DNA of 64,000 bases from Bacillus sp. REN16 (lineage in GTDB: Bacteria > Bacillota > Bacilli > Bacillales > Bacillaceae_L). The stretch spans positions 158,032-222,031 of the forward strand of contig NZ_JAJFZK010000009.1 in assembly GCF_020731355.1 (NCBI RefSeq), written 5' to 3'. Positions 15,685-26,160 of this stretch are shown in pieces. The notes below the pieces were generated by a model. It did not search any database. It saw only the letters and a list, made by a program, of their open reading frames with translations, and was not told the origin of the DNA. Position numbers and translations under genes: made by a program. How positions within the stretch are numbered: the first letter of the stretch is position 1; each line of letters begins with the position of its first letter.

Positions 15685-16995
15685 TTGATTGAACGTTACA
15701 CTAGAGCAGAAATGGGAAAGATTTGGACTGAAGAAAATAAGTTCAATGCATGGTTAGAAGTTGAAATCTTAGCATGTGAAGCATGGAGTGAACTTGGAAT
15801 CATCCCCAAAGAAGATGTAATAGAAATTCGTAAAAAAGCGTCCTTTGATATTAATCGAATATATGAAATAGAACAAGACACCCGTCATGATGTGGTTGCC
15901 TTTACTCGCGCAGTATCAGAAACTCTAGGTGAGGAACGTAAATGGGTTCACTATGGATTAACTTCCACTGACGTAGTCGATACAGCTCTTTCTTATCTTA
16001 TTAAACAAGCAAATGAAATTCTTCGTAAAGACTTACACAACTTCATCGAAATTTTAAAAAACAAAGCCATCGAACATAAACATACCGTTATGATGGGACG
16101 GACACATGGAGTGCACGCGGAACCAACCACATTTGGACTCAAACTCGCTCTTTGGTATGAAGAAATGAAACGTAATTTAGAACGTTTTGAATTGGCTGCC
16201 AAAGATATGGCTTTTGGTAAATTATCTGGAGCCGTTGGCACCTATGCAAACATTGATCCATTTGTTGAGAAGTATGTTTGCGAAAAGCTCGGTCTCTCAC
16301 CTGCACCTGTCTCCACACAAACCTTACAGCGTGATCGCCATGCTGCATATATTTCAACACTTGCATTAATCGCAACATCCATTGAAAAATTCGCAACCGA
16401 AATTCGAGGGCTACAAAAGACAGAGACTCGGGAAGTGGAGGAACATTTTGCTAAAGGCCAAAAAGGTTCTTCAGCGATGCCACATAAACGTAATCCGATT
16501 GGTTCAGAGAACATGACAGGCATGGCACGTGTTTTGCGCGGATATATGGTAACTTCCTACGAGAATGTTAGCTTATGGCATGAACGTGATATTTCTCATT
16601 CATCAGCAGAACGTGTAATTTTACCAGACGCTACGATTGCACTTAATTACATGCTAAATCGTTTCAGTAATATTGTGAAGAACTTAACAGTGTTCCCAGA
16701 AAACATGAAGCGTAACATGGATAAAACCCATGGAGTTATTTTCTCCCAACGTGTTTTACTTAAATTAATTGATAAGGGTATGGCAAGAGAAGCTGCATAT
16801 GACATTGTTCAGCCAAAAGCTATGGAAGCATGGGAAACAGAAACCCACTTTAAACAACTCGTCGAACAAGATAAAAAAATCATTCAAACCCTTACCCAGG
16901 AAGAAATTGATGACTGCTTTGACTATACATGGCATTTGAAAAATGTTGATGTTATTTTTGATCGTTTAGGGTTTACGAAAGGGAGAATAATATGA
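15685..16995 (+). CDS. purB: Adenylosuccinate lyase
   Basis: The 436-residue protein closely follows PurB of Bacillus and carries the lyase signature [10 protein letters not shown] (about residue 262). It cleaves SAICAR to AICAR and adenylosuccinate to AMP. The start is a TTG at 15685 with GGAGG seven bases upstream. It overlaps purC by 4 bp. Neither purEK upstream nor purSQL downstream is present, so this pair is outside the usual pur operon order. Confidence 0.97.
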   Translation: MIERYTRAEMGKIWTEENKFNAWLEVEILACEAWSELGIIPKEDVIEIRKKASFDINRIYEIEQDTRHDVVAFTRAVSETLGEERKWVHYGLTSTDVVDTALSYLIKQANEILRKDLHNFIEILKNKAIEHKHTVMMGRTHGVHAEPTTFGLKLALWYEEMKRNLERFELAAKDMAFGKLSGAVGTYANIDPFVEKYVCEKLGLSPAPVSTQTLQRDRHAAYISTLALIATSIEKFATEIRGLQKTETREVEEHFAKGQKGSSAMPHKRNPIGSENMTGMARVLRGYMVTSYENVSLWHERDISHSSAERVILPDATIALNYMLNRFSNIVKNLTVFPENMKRNMDKTHGVIFSQRVLLKLIDKGMAREAAYDIVQPKAMEAWETETHFKQLVEQDKKIIQTLTQEEIDDCFDYTWHLKNVDVIFDRLGFTKGRII

Positions 16996-17702
16996 AAGCT
17001 GAGCTCCTATATGAAGGGAAAGCGAAGAGAGTGTTTCAAGCAGCTGACCAACCAGATAAATTAGTTTTATCCTATAAAAACGATGCTACTGCATTTAATG
17101 GAAAAAAGAAAGCTACCTTTGCTGGAAAAAGTCGTTTAAATAATAAAATCTCATCACAAATTTTTGAATACCTTCGCGAAAAAGGAATGGAATCTCATTT
17201 TATCAAGCAATTAAATGAGAACGACCAGCTTGTCAAGAAATCGGATATCATTCCACTTGAAGTAGTTGTTCGTAATATAGCAGCGGGAAATATCACCAAA
17301 CGTTTAGGAATAAAAGAGAAGACTCCCTTCATTCCGCCACTCGTGGAATTATATTTCAAAAATGACGACCTAGGTGATCCATTGATAAATGACGAGCATG
17401 CTCTATTATTAACGAAGATTACGTCAACAGAATTACAGGAAATTAAATCTAAGGCACTTCAAATAAATAAGTTGTTAATGTTATTATTTTTAGAAGTAAA
17501 TGTGGTATTAGTAGATTTTAAGTTAGAGTTTGGAAAAATAAAAGATGCTATTGTCCTCTCGGATGAAATATCACCAGACACATGTCGCCTGTGGGATAAA
17601 GAGACAGAAGATAAATTGGATAAAGATGTGTTTCGTCAAGGTACAGGGGATTTAATTGAGGTATATGAAGAAATTTTACGCCGACTGGAACGAATAGTTT
17701 GA
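16992..17702 (+). CDS. purC: Phosphoribosylaminoimidazole-succinocarboxamide synthase (SAICAR synthetase)
   Basis: The 236-residue enzyme joins aspartate to CAIR with ATP. It begins with the typical [11 protein letters not shown] segment and contains [10 protein letters not shown] and the late [12 protein letters not shown] motif. The ATG overlaps the purB stop (ATGA), so the two are translationally coupled. A strong terminator follows at 17763-17795, making a two-gene purBC unit. Confidence 0.97.
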   Translation: MKAELLYEGKAKRVFQAADQPDKLVLSYKNDATAFNGKKKATFAGKSRLNNKISSQIFEYLREKGMESHFIKQLNENDQLVKKSDIIPLEVVVRNIAAGNITKRLGIKEKTPFIPPLVELYFKNDDLGDPLINDEHALLLTKITSTELQEIKSKALQINKLLMLLFLEVNVVLVDFKLEFGKIKDAIVLSDEISPDTCRLWDKETEDKLDKDVFRQGTGDLIEVYEEILRRLERIV

Positions 17703-17762
17703 TAATGCCAAAGCAATGGATACGCTTTGGGAGTACTTTTTATTATTTCTAGTCATTTTTTT

Positions 17763-17795
17763 CAGTTGGGGCAAAGAAACCCCAACTGATTTTTA
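17763..17795 (+). terminator. Terminator of purB-purC
   Basis: A perfect 9-bp stem (CAGTTGGGG with CCCCAACTG, 8-nt loop) is followed by ATTTTTATT. A weaker hairpin (CCAAAGC/GCTTTGG) lies at 17707-17729. Confidence 0.9.
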
Positions 17796-17906
17796 TTAGG
17801 TTCAAATTCTATTTGTTTTTCTCTTACACAGGGCGGACGGGTACTTTGTAAATAAGGAGAAATAGAATCTTCCATTTACTATTTTCAGCTAATTACTACA
17901 TGGGTT

Positions 17907-18638
17907 TTATAACCTTGCTATCCGTTCATACACATCTTTTAAACTGCAACAGCCTTCATTACTAAGTTTCTTAATATAGAGCTCCCACAGCTCTGCAGTC
18001 ATAATCGCATCACCTAAAGCATGATGCCGATTTCGAATCCCAAGCCCAGATAAGGTGCAATAATCATCAAGACTCACAATGTTTTTATCTGGAACAACTA
18101 TGTTAAATACTAATGATGTATCAACTATTCGATGTTGATATGGTTTTTTGAACGCTTTCCAGTTGGCATGCTGCAAAAACTGCTTTTCATGACTAGCATG
18201 GTGCGCAACAAGTGTATCGCTTTGAACAAATTGATAAAAACTGATAAGTACTTCCGACAGGTCTGGAGCCGCTTGTAAATCTGATTCATGTAGTCCTGTT
18301 AAGGTCTTAATATCGGGAGAAAGGATTCCGTTATTGTGAACAAGTGAATAAAAAGTTTCTCCATCACACATTTTTCCATTTTTACATTTTACTGCACCAA
18401 TTGAAAGAATTTGATCGCCTCGCCCGGGGTAAAATCCTGTCGTTTCAAAATCAAATACGACAACATTCAGTTCATGTAGGGGGATATATAAGCTTTTTTC
18501 GGTCTCCAGCTCTTTTTCCAAATTTCTTAAAAAAGCTAGATGTTTTGGATCGGCTTTGCCGATCAATGGCGTATAAATATTTGAGGAAATCTTGCCACGA
18601 AACTGCTTTACAAACTGAAACAAAAGGTTATCTTTCAT
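17907..18638 (-). CDS. DEDDh 3'-5' exonuclease (DnaQ-like)
   Basis: The 243-residue protein contains the exonuclease motifs VFDFETTGFYPGRGDQILSI (D and E of motif I), a middle LVAHHASHE segment and the late HHALGDAIMTA (H and D of motif III). It should remove nucleotides from 3' ends. It overlaps the DUF294 gene upstream by 11 bp. DUF294-plus-exonuclease pairs recur in bacteria next to ammonium or acetate genes, but the purpose of the exonuclease there is not known. Confidence 0.88.
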   Translation of the reverse strand: MKDNLLFQFVKQFRGKISSNIYTPLIGKADPKHLAFLRNLEKELETEKSLYIPLHELNVVVFDFETTGFYPGRGDQILSIGAVKCKNGKMCDGETFYSLVHNNGILSPDIKTLTGLHESDLQAAPDLSEVLISFYQFVQSDTLVAHHASHEKQFLQHANWKAFKKPYQHRIVDTSLVFNIVVPDKNIVSLDDYCTLSGLGIRNRHHALGDAIMTAELWELYIKKLSNEGCCSLKDVYERIARL

Positions 18639-19632
18639 TCTTTATTGCCCCTTGTACCATCCATTCTGAAAACCTTTGAATTTTTCCTACATCTTTCAAT
18701 ATCTGCTTTATCTCAAGTTTTTCTAGTTTATTCAGCCTTTTTATATTGAGATAATGTCCAGACTCATAACCTTTTGCATCATCATGCAATAACCTGTAAT
18801 ACATTAGCTTCTTAAAATTTGAGTGATGAGTATCCATTATCTTCACGTACATATCACTCAAACAAAGGGATTCCATTCGAGCCAGTGTCGATGTTGAATC
18901 AATTTTTTCTATTATTGACAGTAAACGAACAGCGTTAACATAAGGAAAAAGGGCGGTCATTTTTAGATCAATATACCCCGTATATGGACCTGACGAGACA
19001 GTCAAAAATTGATTAAACAAACCAATTGCTTTTACAGTGTGCTTTGTGTTTTCTAATAATCTCACCAAAACAGATGGTTGCTTCTCGATGGTTTGATAAA
19101 TGATATTTTTTAATGTCTGTACCCCTTTCTCTTCTCCAACAACTACTCTAGCATCATAAAAAATTAATAAGTACCTTAAGGATTTCCACGTATCATCATG
19201 GATCCATTTTTTTATTTGAATCTCCCAGTCTCTTTTCGATTGACACCATAATGGATTGGAGCTCATTACATCCCCTTCACAAAGAGGGTAACCAACATAA
19301 TCCAACGCCGAAACAAGCCTCTTCCCAAAAATGAAAAAATATGAAGCTGCAGACTCATTATCCTCTTCATAAATGATGCCATGGTCCTGATCACTAATTA
19401 CAGCCTGTTCACATCTTCCCGCACTTCCCATAACAAACCATGAAAATTCACAAGGCGGGGTTCCGTAGTCTTTCATCATTTCCTTTAATGTGATCTCACA
19501 CACATTTTTCATGACAAAATCATGAATAAGATGTAACTTATCAGTATTTATTTGCTGTGCTAACACGTTGTCATTATGCCATTTTTTTATAGATTGATAA
19601 GGTTCAAGTAACCCTTGCATGTTATTACACAT
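18628..19632 (-). CDS. DUF294 putative signal-transduction nucleotidyltransferase (GlnD-like)
   Basis: The 334-residue protein carries the DUF294 nucleotidyltransferase motif, with FVMGSAGRCEQ followed by SDQDHGIIYED (about residues 67-89), resembling the uridylyltransferase half of GlnD. A DUF294 C-terminal helical region follows. There are no CBS or cyclic-nucleotide domains in front, unlike many relatives. It follows amtB and glnA, so a nitrogen-signalling role is attractive, yet no PII (glnB/glnK) gene is present in the window. The start could be the first or fifth codon. Confidence 0.8.
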   Translation of the reverse strand: MCNNMQGLLEPYQSIKKWHNDNVLAQQINTDKLHLIHDFVMKNVCEITLKEMMKDYGTPPCEFSWFVMGSAGRCEQAVISDQDHGIIYEEDNESAASYFFIFGKRLVSALDYVGYPLCEGDVMSSNPLWCQSKRDWEIQIKKWIHDDTWKSLRYLLIFYDARVVVGEEKGVQTLKNIIYQTIEKQPSVLVRLLENTKHTVKAIGLFNQFLTVSSGPYTGYIDLKMTALFPYVNAVRLLSIIEKIDSTSTLARMESLCLSDMYVKIMDTHHSNFKKLMYYRLLHDDAKGYESGHYLNIKRLNKLEKLEIKQILKDVGKIQRFSEWMVQGAIKNER

Positions 19633-19762
19633 CCTTACTGCTTCCTGAAATGTTGATACAAACGGTAAAACAGTATATCTTCAAAGAATCAAAAAGGATA
19701 GGTGGGGGATAATCCCCCCGTAAAATGAAGTTTCACTTTATTGAAAGGATGCTAGAATCCCT

Positions 19763-21064
19763 TTACTCTTTTAATGGTTGGGAAGATAATACATTGGTTA
19801 ATACGACTGTTTTGGGGTCCTTATTCGGAAATGCTTCAGGGTACCCATAACTTCCATGTTCACTTAAATCCAACCCAATCAACTCTTGTTCTTCTGTTAC
19901 TCTAAGCCCATTCAATATTTTTTTCATGATGAGTATTAGACAAAAGGACATAGCAAATGCATAGGCTGCTGATACAGCAATTCCCATCGTTTGAACTCCA
20001 AGCTGTGCGAAACCTCCACCATAAAATAGTCCTGCCTGACCTACTGTTGCTAATTCTGGAGTGGCGAAAAATCCCGTTGATAAAGTTCCCCATATCCCTG
20101 CAATTCCATGAACGGAAAGAGCGAAAATTGGATCGTCTATTTTGCGTTTTTCAAAAAATCTAGCACTATAGAAAACCATAATTCCTGCTATAAATCCAAT
20201 GACTACTGACGCCCAAGTTTCTACAAACGCACATGATGCTGTAATAGCGACGAGCCCTGCTAATGTTCCATTCAACATCGTCGGGATATCAGATTTACCT
20301 AAAACAATCCATGAGATCAGTAACGCACTAATTGCTCCAGCTGCTGCAGCTAAAGCTGTATTTAAAGCAACAAAGGCAAAGAACCCATCCTCTACTCCTA
20401 ACGTACTGCCTGCATTGAACCCAAACCAACCTATAAATAAAATTAATACACCTAAAGCTGTGTACACCTGATTATGTCCACTTAAAATATTGGCAGTGCC
20501 ATTTGCATTATATTTACCAATTCTCGGTTTTAATAATATTGTAGCCGCTAGGGCCGCCATAGCACCTGTTAAATGAACGACTGTGGATCCCGCAAAATCT
20601 TGTTTCCCGTGCTCGGCTAACCAACCGCCACCCCAAATCCAATGAGCTATTACTGGATAAACAAGCGCTGAAAATAGCACCGCAAATACAAGATACACAG
20701 AAAGCTTTGCTCTTTCTGCAAAACCGCCAAAGGCAATCGCTAAAGAAATTCCAGCAAAAGCAAGTTGAAAAACAAAGAAAGCAGTTGTTGAATAGGGGCT
20801 TCCTTCTACCTCACTACCAGAAAAGAAAAAGTCTGACATGCCTGCAAAAAAGTTTCCATTTCCTCCAAAAATAAATCCGTAGCCAACTGCCCAGAAAACT
20901 AAAGATGCAATTCCAAACGAAAAGATGGTCTTTCCGGCAATATGGCCAGCATTCTTCATTCGAGTCGATCCCGTTTCTAGTAATATGAATCCACCTTGCA
21001 TGAAAATAACCAAGATAGCTCCTATCATAATCCAAACACTATTCAGGTAAAATAACTCACCCAT
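19763..21064 (-). CDS. amtB: Ammonium transporter AmtB/NrgA
   Basis: The 433-residue membrane protein is a full-length Amt channel with 11 predicted helices. The pore motifs are visible, including FAGSTVVHLTGAMAAL with the first pore histidine and the second near GIAGIWGTL. The start is the ATG at 21064 behind GGGAGGAACGG; an upstream extension runs through an intergenic hairpin. In most bacteria a PII gene (glnK/nrgB) follows amtB. Here the next gene is the DUF294 nucleotidyltransferase. Confidence 0.96.
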   Translation of the reverse strand: MGELFYLNSVWIMIGAILVIFMQGGFILLETGSTRMKNAGHIAGKTIFSFGIASLVFWAVGYGFIFGGNGNFFAGMSDFFFSGSEVEGSPYSTTAFFVFQLAFAGISLAIAFGGFAERAKLSVYLVFAVLFSALVYPVIAHWIWGGGWLAEHGKQDFAGSTVVHLTGAMAALAATILLKPRIGKYNANGTANILSGHNQVYTALGVLILFIGWFGFNAGSTLGVEDGFFAFVALNTALAAAAGAISALLISWIVLGKSDIPTMLNGTLAGLVAITASCAFVETWASVVIGFIAGIMVFYSARFFEKRKIDDPIFALSVHGIAGIWGTLSTGFFATPELATVGQAGLFYGGGFAQLGVQTMGIAVSAAYAFAMSFCLILIMKKILNGLRVTEEQELIGLDLSEHGSYGYPEAFPNKDPKTVVLTNVLSSQPLKE

Positions 21065-21094
21065 TTCCGTTCCTCCCTTTTTTTCATTTTTTAT

Positions 21095-21123
21095 GTGTAA
21101 CAGGGGACAAGCCCCTGTTACAC
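21095..21123. other. Hairpin between glnA and amtB
   Basis: A perfect 12-bp inverted repeat (GTGTAACAGGGG with CCCCTGTTACAC) lies in the intergenic gap. The T-rich tract is on the wrong side for a minus-strand terminator, so it more likely acts as a stability or repeat element. A second small hairpin (GGGGGATAATCCCCC, 19704-19718) lies between amtB and the DUF294 gene. Confidence 0.6.
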
Positions 21124-21178
21124 TGTTAGTTGTCTCCAATGGTAAGATTTAAATGTTCAAGGCACATCAGCGATTCCC

Positions 21179-22504
21179 TTAATACTGTGTCAAATATTGC
21201 TCGCGTTCCCAAGAGTGAACTTGAGTTCTAAATAGATCCCATTCGATTTCTTTTGCTTCTATAAAATGTTCAAACAAATGACTGTCTAAAGCATTGATGA
21301 CGACTTCATTTGTCTTTAATAGTTCGAGAGCTTGTGCCAATGTGGCTGGCAAATCAATAATGCCAAATTCCTCACGTTGCTCTTTAGACATCACATATAT
21401 ATTTCGGTCTACTGGTTCTGGAGCTATAATGTTATTTTTGATTCCATCTAATCCAGCAGCGAGTAAGACTGCCATTGCTAGATAGGGATTTGCAGAAGGG
21501 TCAACACTACGAACTTCGACACGAGTGCTCAAGCCACGTGAAGCTGGTATACGGATCAGCGGGCTTCTGTTTCTTGCCGACCATGCCACATAACATGGAG
21601 CTTCATATCCAGGAACTAACCGTTTATAAGAGTTAACTGTTGGATTAGTAATTGCCGTGAAACTTGGAGCATGCTTTAAGATTCCTGCCAAAAAGCTTCT
21701 CGCAGTGTCACTCATTTCCAATTCACCATTTGGATCATAAAAGGCATTCTCTTCACCTTTGAATAAGCTTAGATTACAGTGCATCCCTGAGCCATTTATT
21801 CCAAACAATGGCTTTGGCATAAAGGTCGCTAACAACCCATGTTTACGCGCAATTGTTTTTACAACTAGTTTAAAGGTTTGAATATCATCACAAGCTTTTA
21901 AAGCGGTTTGATATTTAAAGTCTATTTCATGTTGACCAGGTGCTACCTCATGATGAGAAGCCTCAATTTCAAAGCCCATTTCTTCTAGTTCCAATACAAT
22001 ATCACGTCTACAATTTTCCCCTAGATCTGTCGGTGCAAGGTCGAAATAGCCGCCATGATCATTCAATTCAAGTGTTGGTTCACCCTTTTCATCAAGTTTA
22101 AATAAGAAAAATTCAGGTTCAGGACCCACATTGAAATCGGTAAATCCTAGATCCTCCATTTCTTTTAAAATTCTTTTCAGATTATTACGGGGATCTCCTT
22201 CGAAGGGAGTTCCATTTGGATGATAAATATCACAGATAAATCGTGCTACCTTCCCTTTTTCTGCTGTCCAAGGAAAAATAACAAATGTATCTAGATCAGG
22301 GTATAAATACATATCAGACTCCTCAATTCGCACAAAGCCCTCAATCGAAGAACCATCAAACATCATTTTATTGTCTAATGCTTTTTCTAACTGGCTTATT
22401 GGAATTTCTACATTTTTAATCGTTCCAAATAAATCAGTAAATTGTAAGCGAATGTACCGTACATTATGTTCTTTTACCATTTCCATTACTTTCTCTCTGT
22501 TCAT
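21179..22504 (-). CDS. glnA: Glutamine synthetase, type I (GlnA)
   Basis: The 441-residue enzyme makes glutamine from glutamate, ammonia and ATP. It has the GS signatures [39 protein letters not shown] and the NRS-R segment [11 protein letters not shown]. The segment [15 protein letters not shown] includes the arginine (about residue 62) used for glutamine feedback in B. subtilis GlnA. The short GSI-alpha length has no adenylylation loop. The usual Bacillus partner glnR is absent; the gene sits between dapF and amtB, suggesting it is a second or relocated GS. Confidence 0.96.
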   Translation of the reverse strand: MNREKVMEMVKEHNVRYIRLQFTDLFGTIKNVEIPISQLEKALDNKMMFDGSSIEGFVRIEESDMYLYPDLDTFVIFPWTAEKGKVARFICDIYHPNGTPFEGDPRNNLKRILKEMEDLGFTDFNVGPEPEFFLFKLDEKGEPTLELNDHGGYFDLAPTDLGENCRRDIVLELEEMGFEIEASHHEVAPGQHEIDFKYQTALKACDDIQTFKLVVKTIARKHGLLATFMPKPLFGINGSGMHCNLSLFKGEENAFYDPNGELEMSDTARSFLAGILKHAPSFTAITNPTVNSYKRLVPGYEAPCYVAWSARNRSPLIRIPASRGLSTRVEVRSVDPSANPYLAMAVLLAAGLDGIKNNIIAPEPVDRNIYVMSKEQREEFGIIDLPATLAQALELLKTNEVVINALDSHLFEHFIEAKEIEWDLFRTQVHSWEREQYLTQY

Positions 22505-22525
22505 CTCATTCGCACTCCTTAATTT

Positions 22526-23389
22526 TTAAATTTCTAACTCTCCATGACATATATAAGCAGCTTCTCCTCTTTTCCAAACATGGCCTTGTTCATCCCACCT
22601 TATGGTCAAATCTCCTCCAGGAAGATGAACGGTTATTGGCTCATATTTAGTAAGCAATTGATTCAATGTAGCAGCAACTACTGCTGCGCAAGCACCTGTA
22701 CCACAAGCCATTGTGATTCCTGAACCTCGCTCCCACACCCGATAATCTATCTCCTGAGAACCTTTAATTTGAACGATTCCTACGTTCACCCGATCTGGGA
22801 ATAGACTGGCACTTTCTATCACAGGTCCTATTTTTTCTAACGGAACTGACTTTACATCTTCCACAAAGATGATTGCATGTGGATTGCCCATCGAGACGCA
22901 GGTCAGATGATATTCCTCTTCTGCAAAGGTATAGGGTTCATTAATTGCCGTATTAAATGGATCACCCTCCATAGGAACCATGCCTTTTAATAACTTCGGT
23001 TCGCCCATATCGACGTTAACGTATCGAACAGATTGTTTATTACCCTGCTCCACCTCTACCTGAGCGTTGACAACACTACCCAACGTTTCAATTGTAAAGC
23101 GTTGACGGGTTGCATACATGTGATCGAACAGAAACTTAGCAACACAGCGAAGGCCATTCCCGCAATTCTTAGCTTCAGAGCCATCTTCATTAAAAATTCT
23201 CATTTTAAAATCAGCGATCTCTGAAGGGCAGATAAGGATGATACCATCAGAACCAATTCCAAAGTTTACGTCGGAGACCTTTCTTGAAAGCTCAGAATAT
23301 ATCTGTTCCTCTAGAACATTATTTGGATCGTCCAGTTGATTAAAAATCACATAATTATTTCCCAATCCATGCATTTTCGTAAAATTCAT
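22526..23389 (-). CDS. dapF: Diaminopimelate epimerase
   Basis: The 287-residue enzyme interconverts LL- and meso-diaminopimelate with two active-site cysteines, found in KNCGNGLRCVAKF (about residues 75-87) and MACGTGACAA (about 228-237). It lies 16 bp after the dapL-type aminotransferase, whose product is its substrate, and 21 bp before glnA. Meso-DAP feeds both peptidoglycan and lysine. Confidence 0.96.
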   Translation of the reverse strand: MNFTKMHGLGNNYVIFNQLDDPNNVLEEQIYSELSRKVSDVNFGIGSDGIILICPSEIADFKMRIFNEDGSEAKNCGNGLRCVAKFLFDHMYATRQRFTIETLGSVVNAQVEVEQGNKQSVRYVNVDMGEPKLLKGMVPMEGDPFNTAINEPYTFAEEEYHLTCVSMGNPHAIIFVEDVKSVPLEKIGPVIESASLFPDRVNVGIVQIKGSQEIDYRVWERGSGITMACGTGACAAVVAATLNQLLTKYEPITVHLPGGDLTIRWDEQGHVWKRGEAAYICHGELEI

Positions 23390-23405
23390 CTGTTTCCACC
23401 TCCTT

Positions 23406-24647
23406 TTAAAAGATGAATTTGGAACTAGTCAGCCTTGCTCTTATCTCATCGAATATTCGCTGCTCTTCTTCTAATCCATCAGCTTGAAAGGTAACAGAGA
23501 ATCGTACATATGTGCCGGCATCATCCCACGGAACAGTCGAAATTAAATGCTCATGAATTAAATAGGAACTAAACTCTTCTGCGGACTGAAATTTCGGTCC
23601 ATTTTCTACTGCACTTGGAACCTTTGTATATAAGAAAAAAGATCCTTTTGGTTTGTTTGCATGAAATCCACACTCTCGCAAAATGGCTGATAAACGTTCA
23701 TGGCGTCGTGAATATTTCTCTGCGGTTTGTATCGTTATTTCTGGATGTGACAAGGTAAAGGCCGCGGCCTTTTGAATCGGTATAAATTGACCAGAATCAC
23801 AATTGTCCTTTATGGCTGCAAATGCAGAGACAAGTTTAGCGTTACCTGCTATGAAACCAATGCGCCATCCTGTCATATTGAAGGATTTTGATAAAGAATG
23901 CAGCTCGATACCAACCTCTTTTGCTCCAGGTACAGATAAGAAACTAAGCGGTTTTTCTCCATCAAATACAAGTGCGGCATAAGCAGCATCATGGATAACA
24001 ATCAACTCATGCTTTTTAGCAAACTGTACAACCTCCTTAAAGAATTCCCGGCTTGCCACTGCACCTGTTGGATTGTTTGGATAATTTAAATAGAGTAATT
24101 TAGATTTTTTCAACACACTATCAGACAATGAATCTAGTCTTGGAAGAAAGGCGTTTTCTTCCAAGAGCGGTAGATGGACAACCTTTCCACCTAGGTAGAT
24201 TGTATGTGTACCTAAAATTGGATAGTTTGGTGATGGCATAATTGTCACATCACCCGGATTGATAAATGCTGTTGGTAGCATAGCCAACGCTGATTTTGAG
24301 CCGATAACATGATTGATTTCCGCTTCAGGGTCAAGTCCACCAACCCCAAATACTTCTTCCATATAATCAGCTGCTGCTTGCTTAAATTCTTGTATTCCAT
24401 TATCGGCATAAAAGCGATTCTCTACCTTTTCCGCTTCTTCTGCCAATTTTCTAACAACCCTCTCATCTGCCATAGCGTCTGGTTCACCGACCCCAAGATC
24501 GATTAAGGTCTTACCAGGATTTTTTTGCAATGCCTCACGCTTTGCTCTTTTGATTTTTTCAAACTTATAAATTTCATTCTTTAAGCCAAATTGTGATCCA
24601 CCTATACGGTCTGCAAATAGTTGCTGCATATAATCAATTTCCAACAT
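23406..24647 (-). CDS. dapL: LL-diaminopimelate aminotransferase (DapL type)
   Basis: The 413-residue fold-type I PLP enzyme has the Schiff-base lysine Lys254 in SLSKSFNMTGWRIGF, plus NYPNNPTGA and HDAAYAAL. The N-terminal FADRIGGSQFGLKNEIYKFE and DLGVGEPD match the DapL group, which makes LL-DAP directly from tetrahydrodipicolinate and glutamate. Standing directly before dapF supports this. Bacillus normally uses the N-acetyl route, so this may be an extra or alternative branch. GGGG lies before the ATG at 24647. A related aminotransferase specificity cannot be excluded. Confidence 0.8.
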   Translation of the reverse strand: MLEIDYMQQLFADRIGGSQFGLKNEIYKFEKIKRAKREALQKNPGKTLIDLGVGEPDAMADERVVRKLAEEAEKVENRFYADNGIQEFKQAAADYMEEVFGVGGLDPEAEINHVIGSKSALAMLPTAFINPGDVTIMPSPNYPILGTHTIYLGGKVVHLPLLEENAFLPRLDSLSDSVLKKSKLLYLNYPNNPTGAVASREFFKEVVQFAKKHELIVIHDAAYAALVFDGEKPLSFLSVPGAKEVGIELHSLSKSFNMTGWRIGFIAGNAKLVSAFAAIKDNCDSGQFIPIQKAAAFTLSHPEITIQTAEKYSRRHERLSAILRECGFHANKPKGSFFLYTKVPSAVENGPKFQSAEEFSSYLIHEHLISTVPWDDAGTYVRFSVTFQADGLEEEQRIFDEIRARLTSSKFIF

Positions 24648-24665
24648 ACCGTTTCCCCCATATTC

Positions 24666-26144
24666 TTACGCCATCTTTCCCATGATGTAATCATGACACT
24701 CCAAAGCAGCTTCTTTTCCTTCTTGAATCGCCCAAACAATTAAGCTTGCACCTATTCGAGCATCACCAGCAGCAAATATGCCTTCTTCATGTGTGTGATA
24801 TTTTCCCTTGTTTACCTCGATCGTAGAGCGTCGATTTACTGTGACCTTGCTATCTTTGAACATGTCTGTTTCAGGACCTTCAAAACCGATCGCTAGTAAT
24901 ATCAATTGGGCTGGCCACGTTTTTTCCGTTCCTGGAATTACTTCCCTTATTTTTTGGCCATTTTCCTTTATCCTTGTTTTTATCTCGGCGCTTTTAACTC
25001 CCGCTACCCTTCCATTTTCATCATTAATAAATTCAAGTGCAGTTGTAGCAAACTCTCTTGGATCATGCCCGAATACACTAGCTGCCTCTTCCTGACCGGT
25101 ATCCACTTTATGAATAATTGGATATTGTGGCCACGGGTTGTCATCAGCGCGGTTATTTGGACGAATCGGATAAATATCAAACTGAACAAGACTGTTACAG
25201 TTCTGTCGTATCGCAGTGGAGACGCAGTCTGTGGCTGTATCCCCACCTCCAATGACAACGACGTCTTTCCCCTCTGTGGAAATAAAATTTCCATCAGCTA
25301 ATTCAGAATCAAGAAGGCTTTTCGTATTTACATGTAAGTAATCCATTGCAAAGTGGATTCCTCCAAGCCCTCTTCCCGAGAGCTTTAAGTCCCGTGGTCG
25401 AGTAGAACCTATACAAAGGATTACCGCATCATTTTCTGAACGCAATTGCTCCAATGATAGTTGTTTTCCTATTTCCGTATTAGGAACAAACTGGATGCCT
25501 TCCTCTTTCAACAAATTAATTCTGCGATCAACAACATGCTGCTCAATCTTCATTTTAGGAATCCCGTATGTTAGCAAGCCGCCAATCCGGTCAGCACGTT
25601 CGTACACTGTCACTGTGTGACCATGTTGATTTAAAATGGACGCGCATGAGAGTCCCGCAGGTCCGGAGCCGATAATAGCCACTTTTTTACCTGTCCGATG
25701 TACAGGAATTTGTGGCCTAACCCATCCTTCTTCAAATGCCTTATCAATAATGGCCCGTTCAATGTTTTTAATGGTAACTGAATCATTGGCGAGCGAGGCA
25801 ACACACCCACCCTCACATGGTGCCGGACAAGCACGTCCAGTAAATTCCGGGAAAGGATTCGTCACGCTAAGACGCTCGTATGCCTCCCTCCAGTTTCCTT
25901 TATAAACGAGGTCATTCCATTCTGGAATTAAGTTATAAATTGGACATCCTGTCGTCATCCCCGCTAGCTGACTGCCATTTTGACAAAAGGGTACAGCGCA
26001 ATCCATACATCGAGAAGCCTGCGTGCGTAAAACATTTTCAGAGGGCAGCTGAGCAATTTCTTTCCAATCTTTAACCCTTTCTAACGGGTCACGATAGAGT
26101 ACTGAACTCCTTTCATGGTTAATAAACCCTGATATGTTTCCCAT
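24666..26144 (-). CDS. gltD: Glutamate synthase small subunit
   Basis: The 492-residue protein has two N-terminal cysteine clusters for 4Fe-4S centres (CMDCAVPFCQNG and CPAPCEGGC), an FAD motif (GSGPAGLSCA, about residue 159) and an NADPH motif (GGGDTATDC). It passes electrons from NADPH to GltB. It starts 16 bp after the gltB stop. Confidence 0.97.
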   Translation of the reverse strand: MGNISGFINHERSSVLYRDPLERVKDWKEIAQLPSENVLRTQASRCMDCAVPFCQNGSQLAGMTTGCPIYNLIPEWNDLVYKGNWREAYERLSVTNPFPEFTGRACPAPCEGGCVASLANDSVTIKNIERAIIDKAFEEGWVRPQIPVHRTGKKVAIIGSGPAGLSCASILNQHGHTVTVYERADRIGGLLTYGIPKMKIEQHVVDRRINLLKEEGIQFVPNTEIGKQLSLEQLRSENDAVILCIGSTRPRDLKLSGRGLGGIHFAMDYLHVNTKSLLDSELADGNFISTEGKDVVVIGGGDTATDCVSTAIRQNCNSLVQFDIYPIRPNNRADDNPWPQYPIIHKVDTGQEEAASVFGHDPREFATTALEFINDENGRVAGVKSAEIKTRIKENGQKIREVIPGTEKTWPAQLILLAIGFEGPETDMFKDSKVTVNRRSTIEVNKGKYHTHEEGIFAAGDARIGASLIVWAIQEGKEAALECHDYIMGKMA

Positions 26145-26160
26145 CTATCTAACCCCCACT

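Noticed and set aside
21095-21123. Terminator between glnA and amtB
   Set aside because: The stem is perfect, but no U-run follows on the minus strand; the T-rich tract is on the other side.
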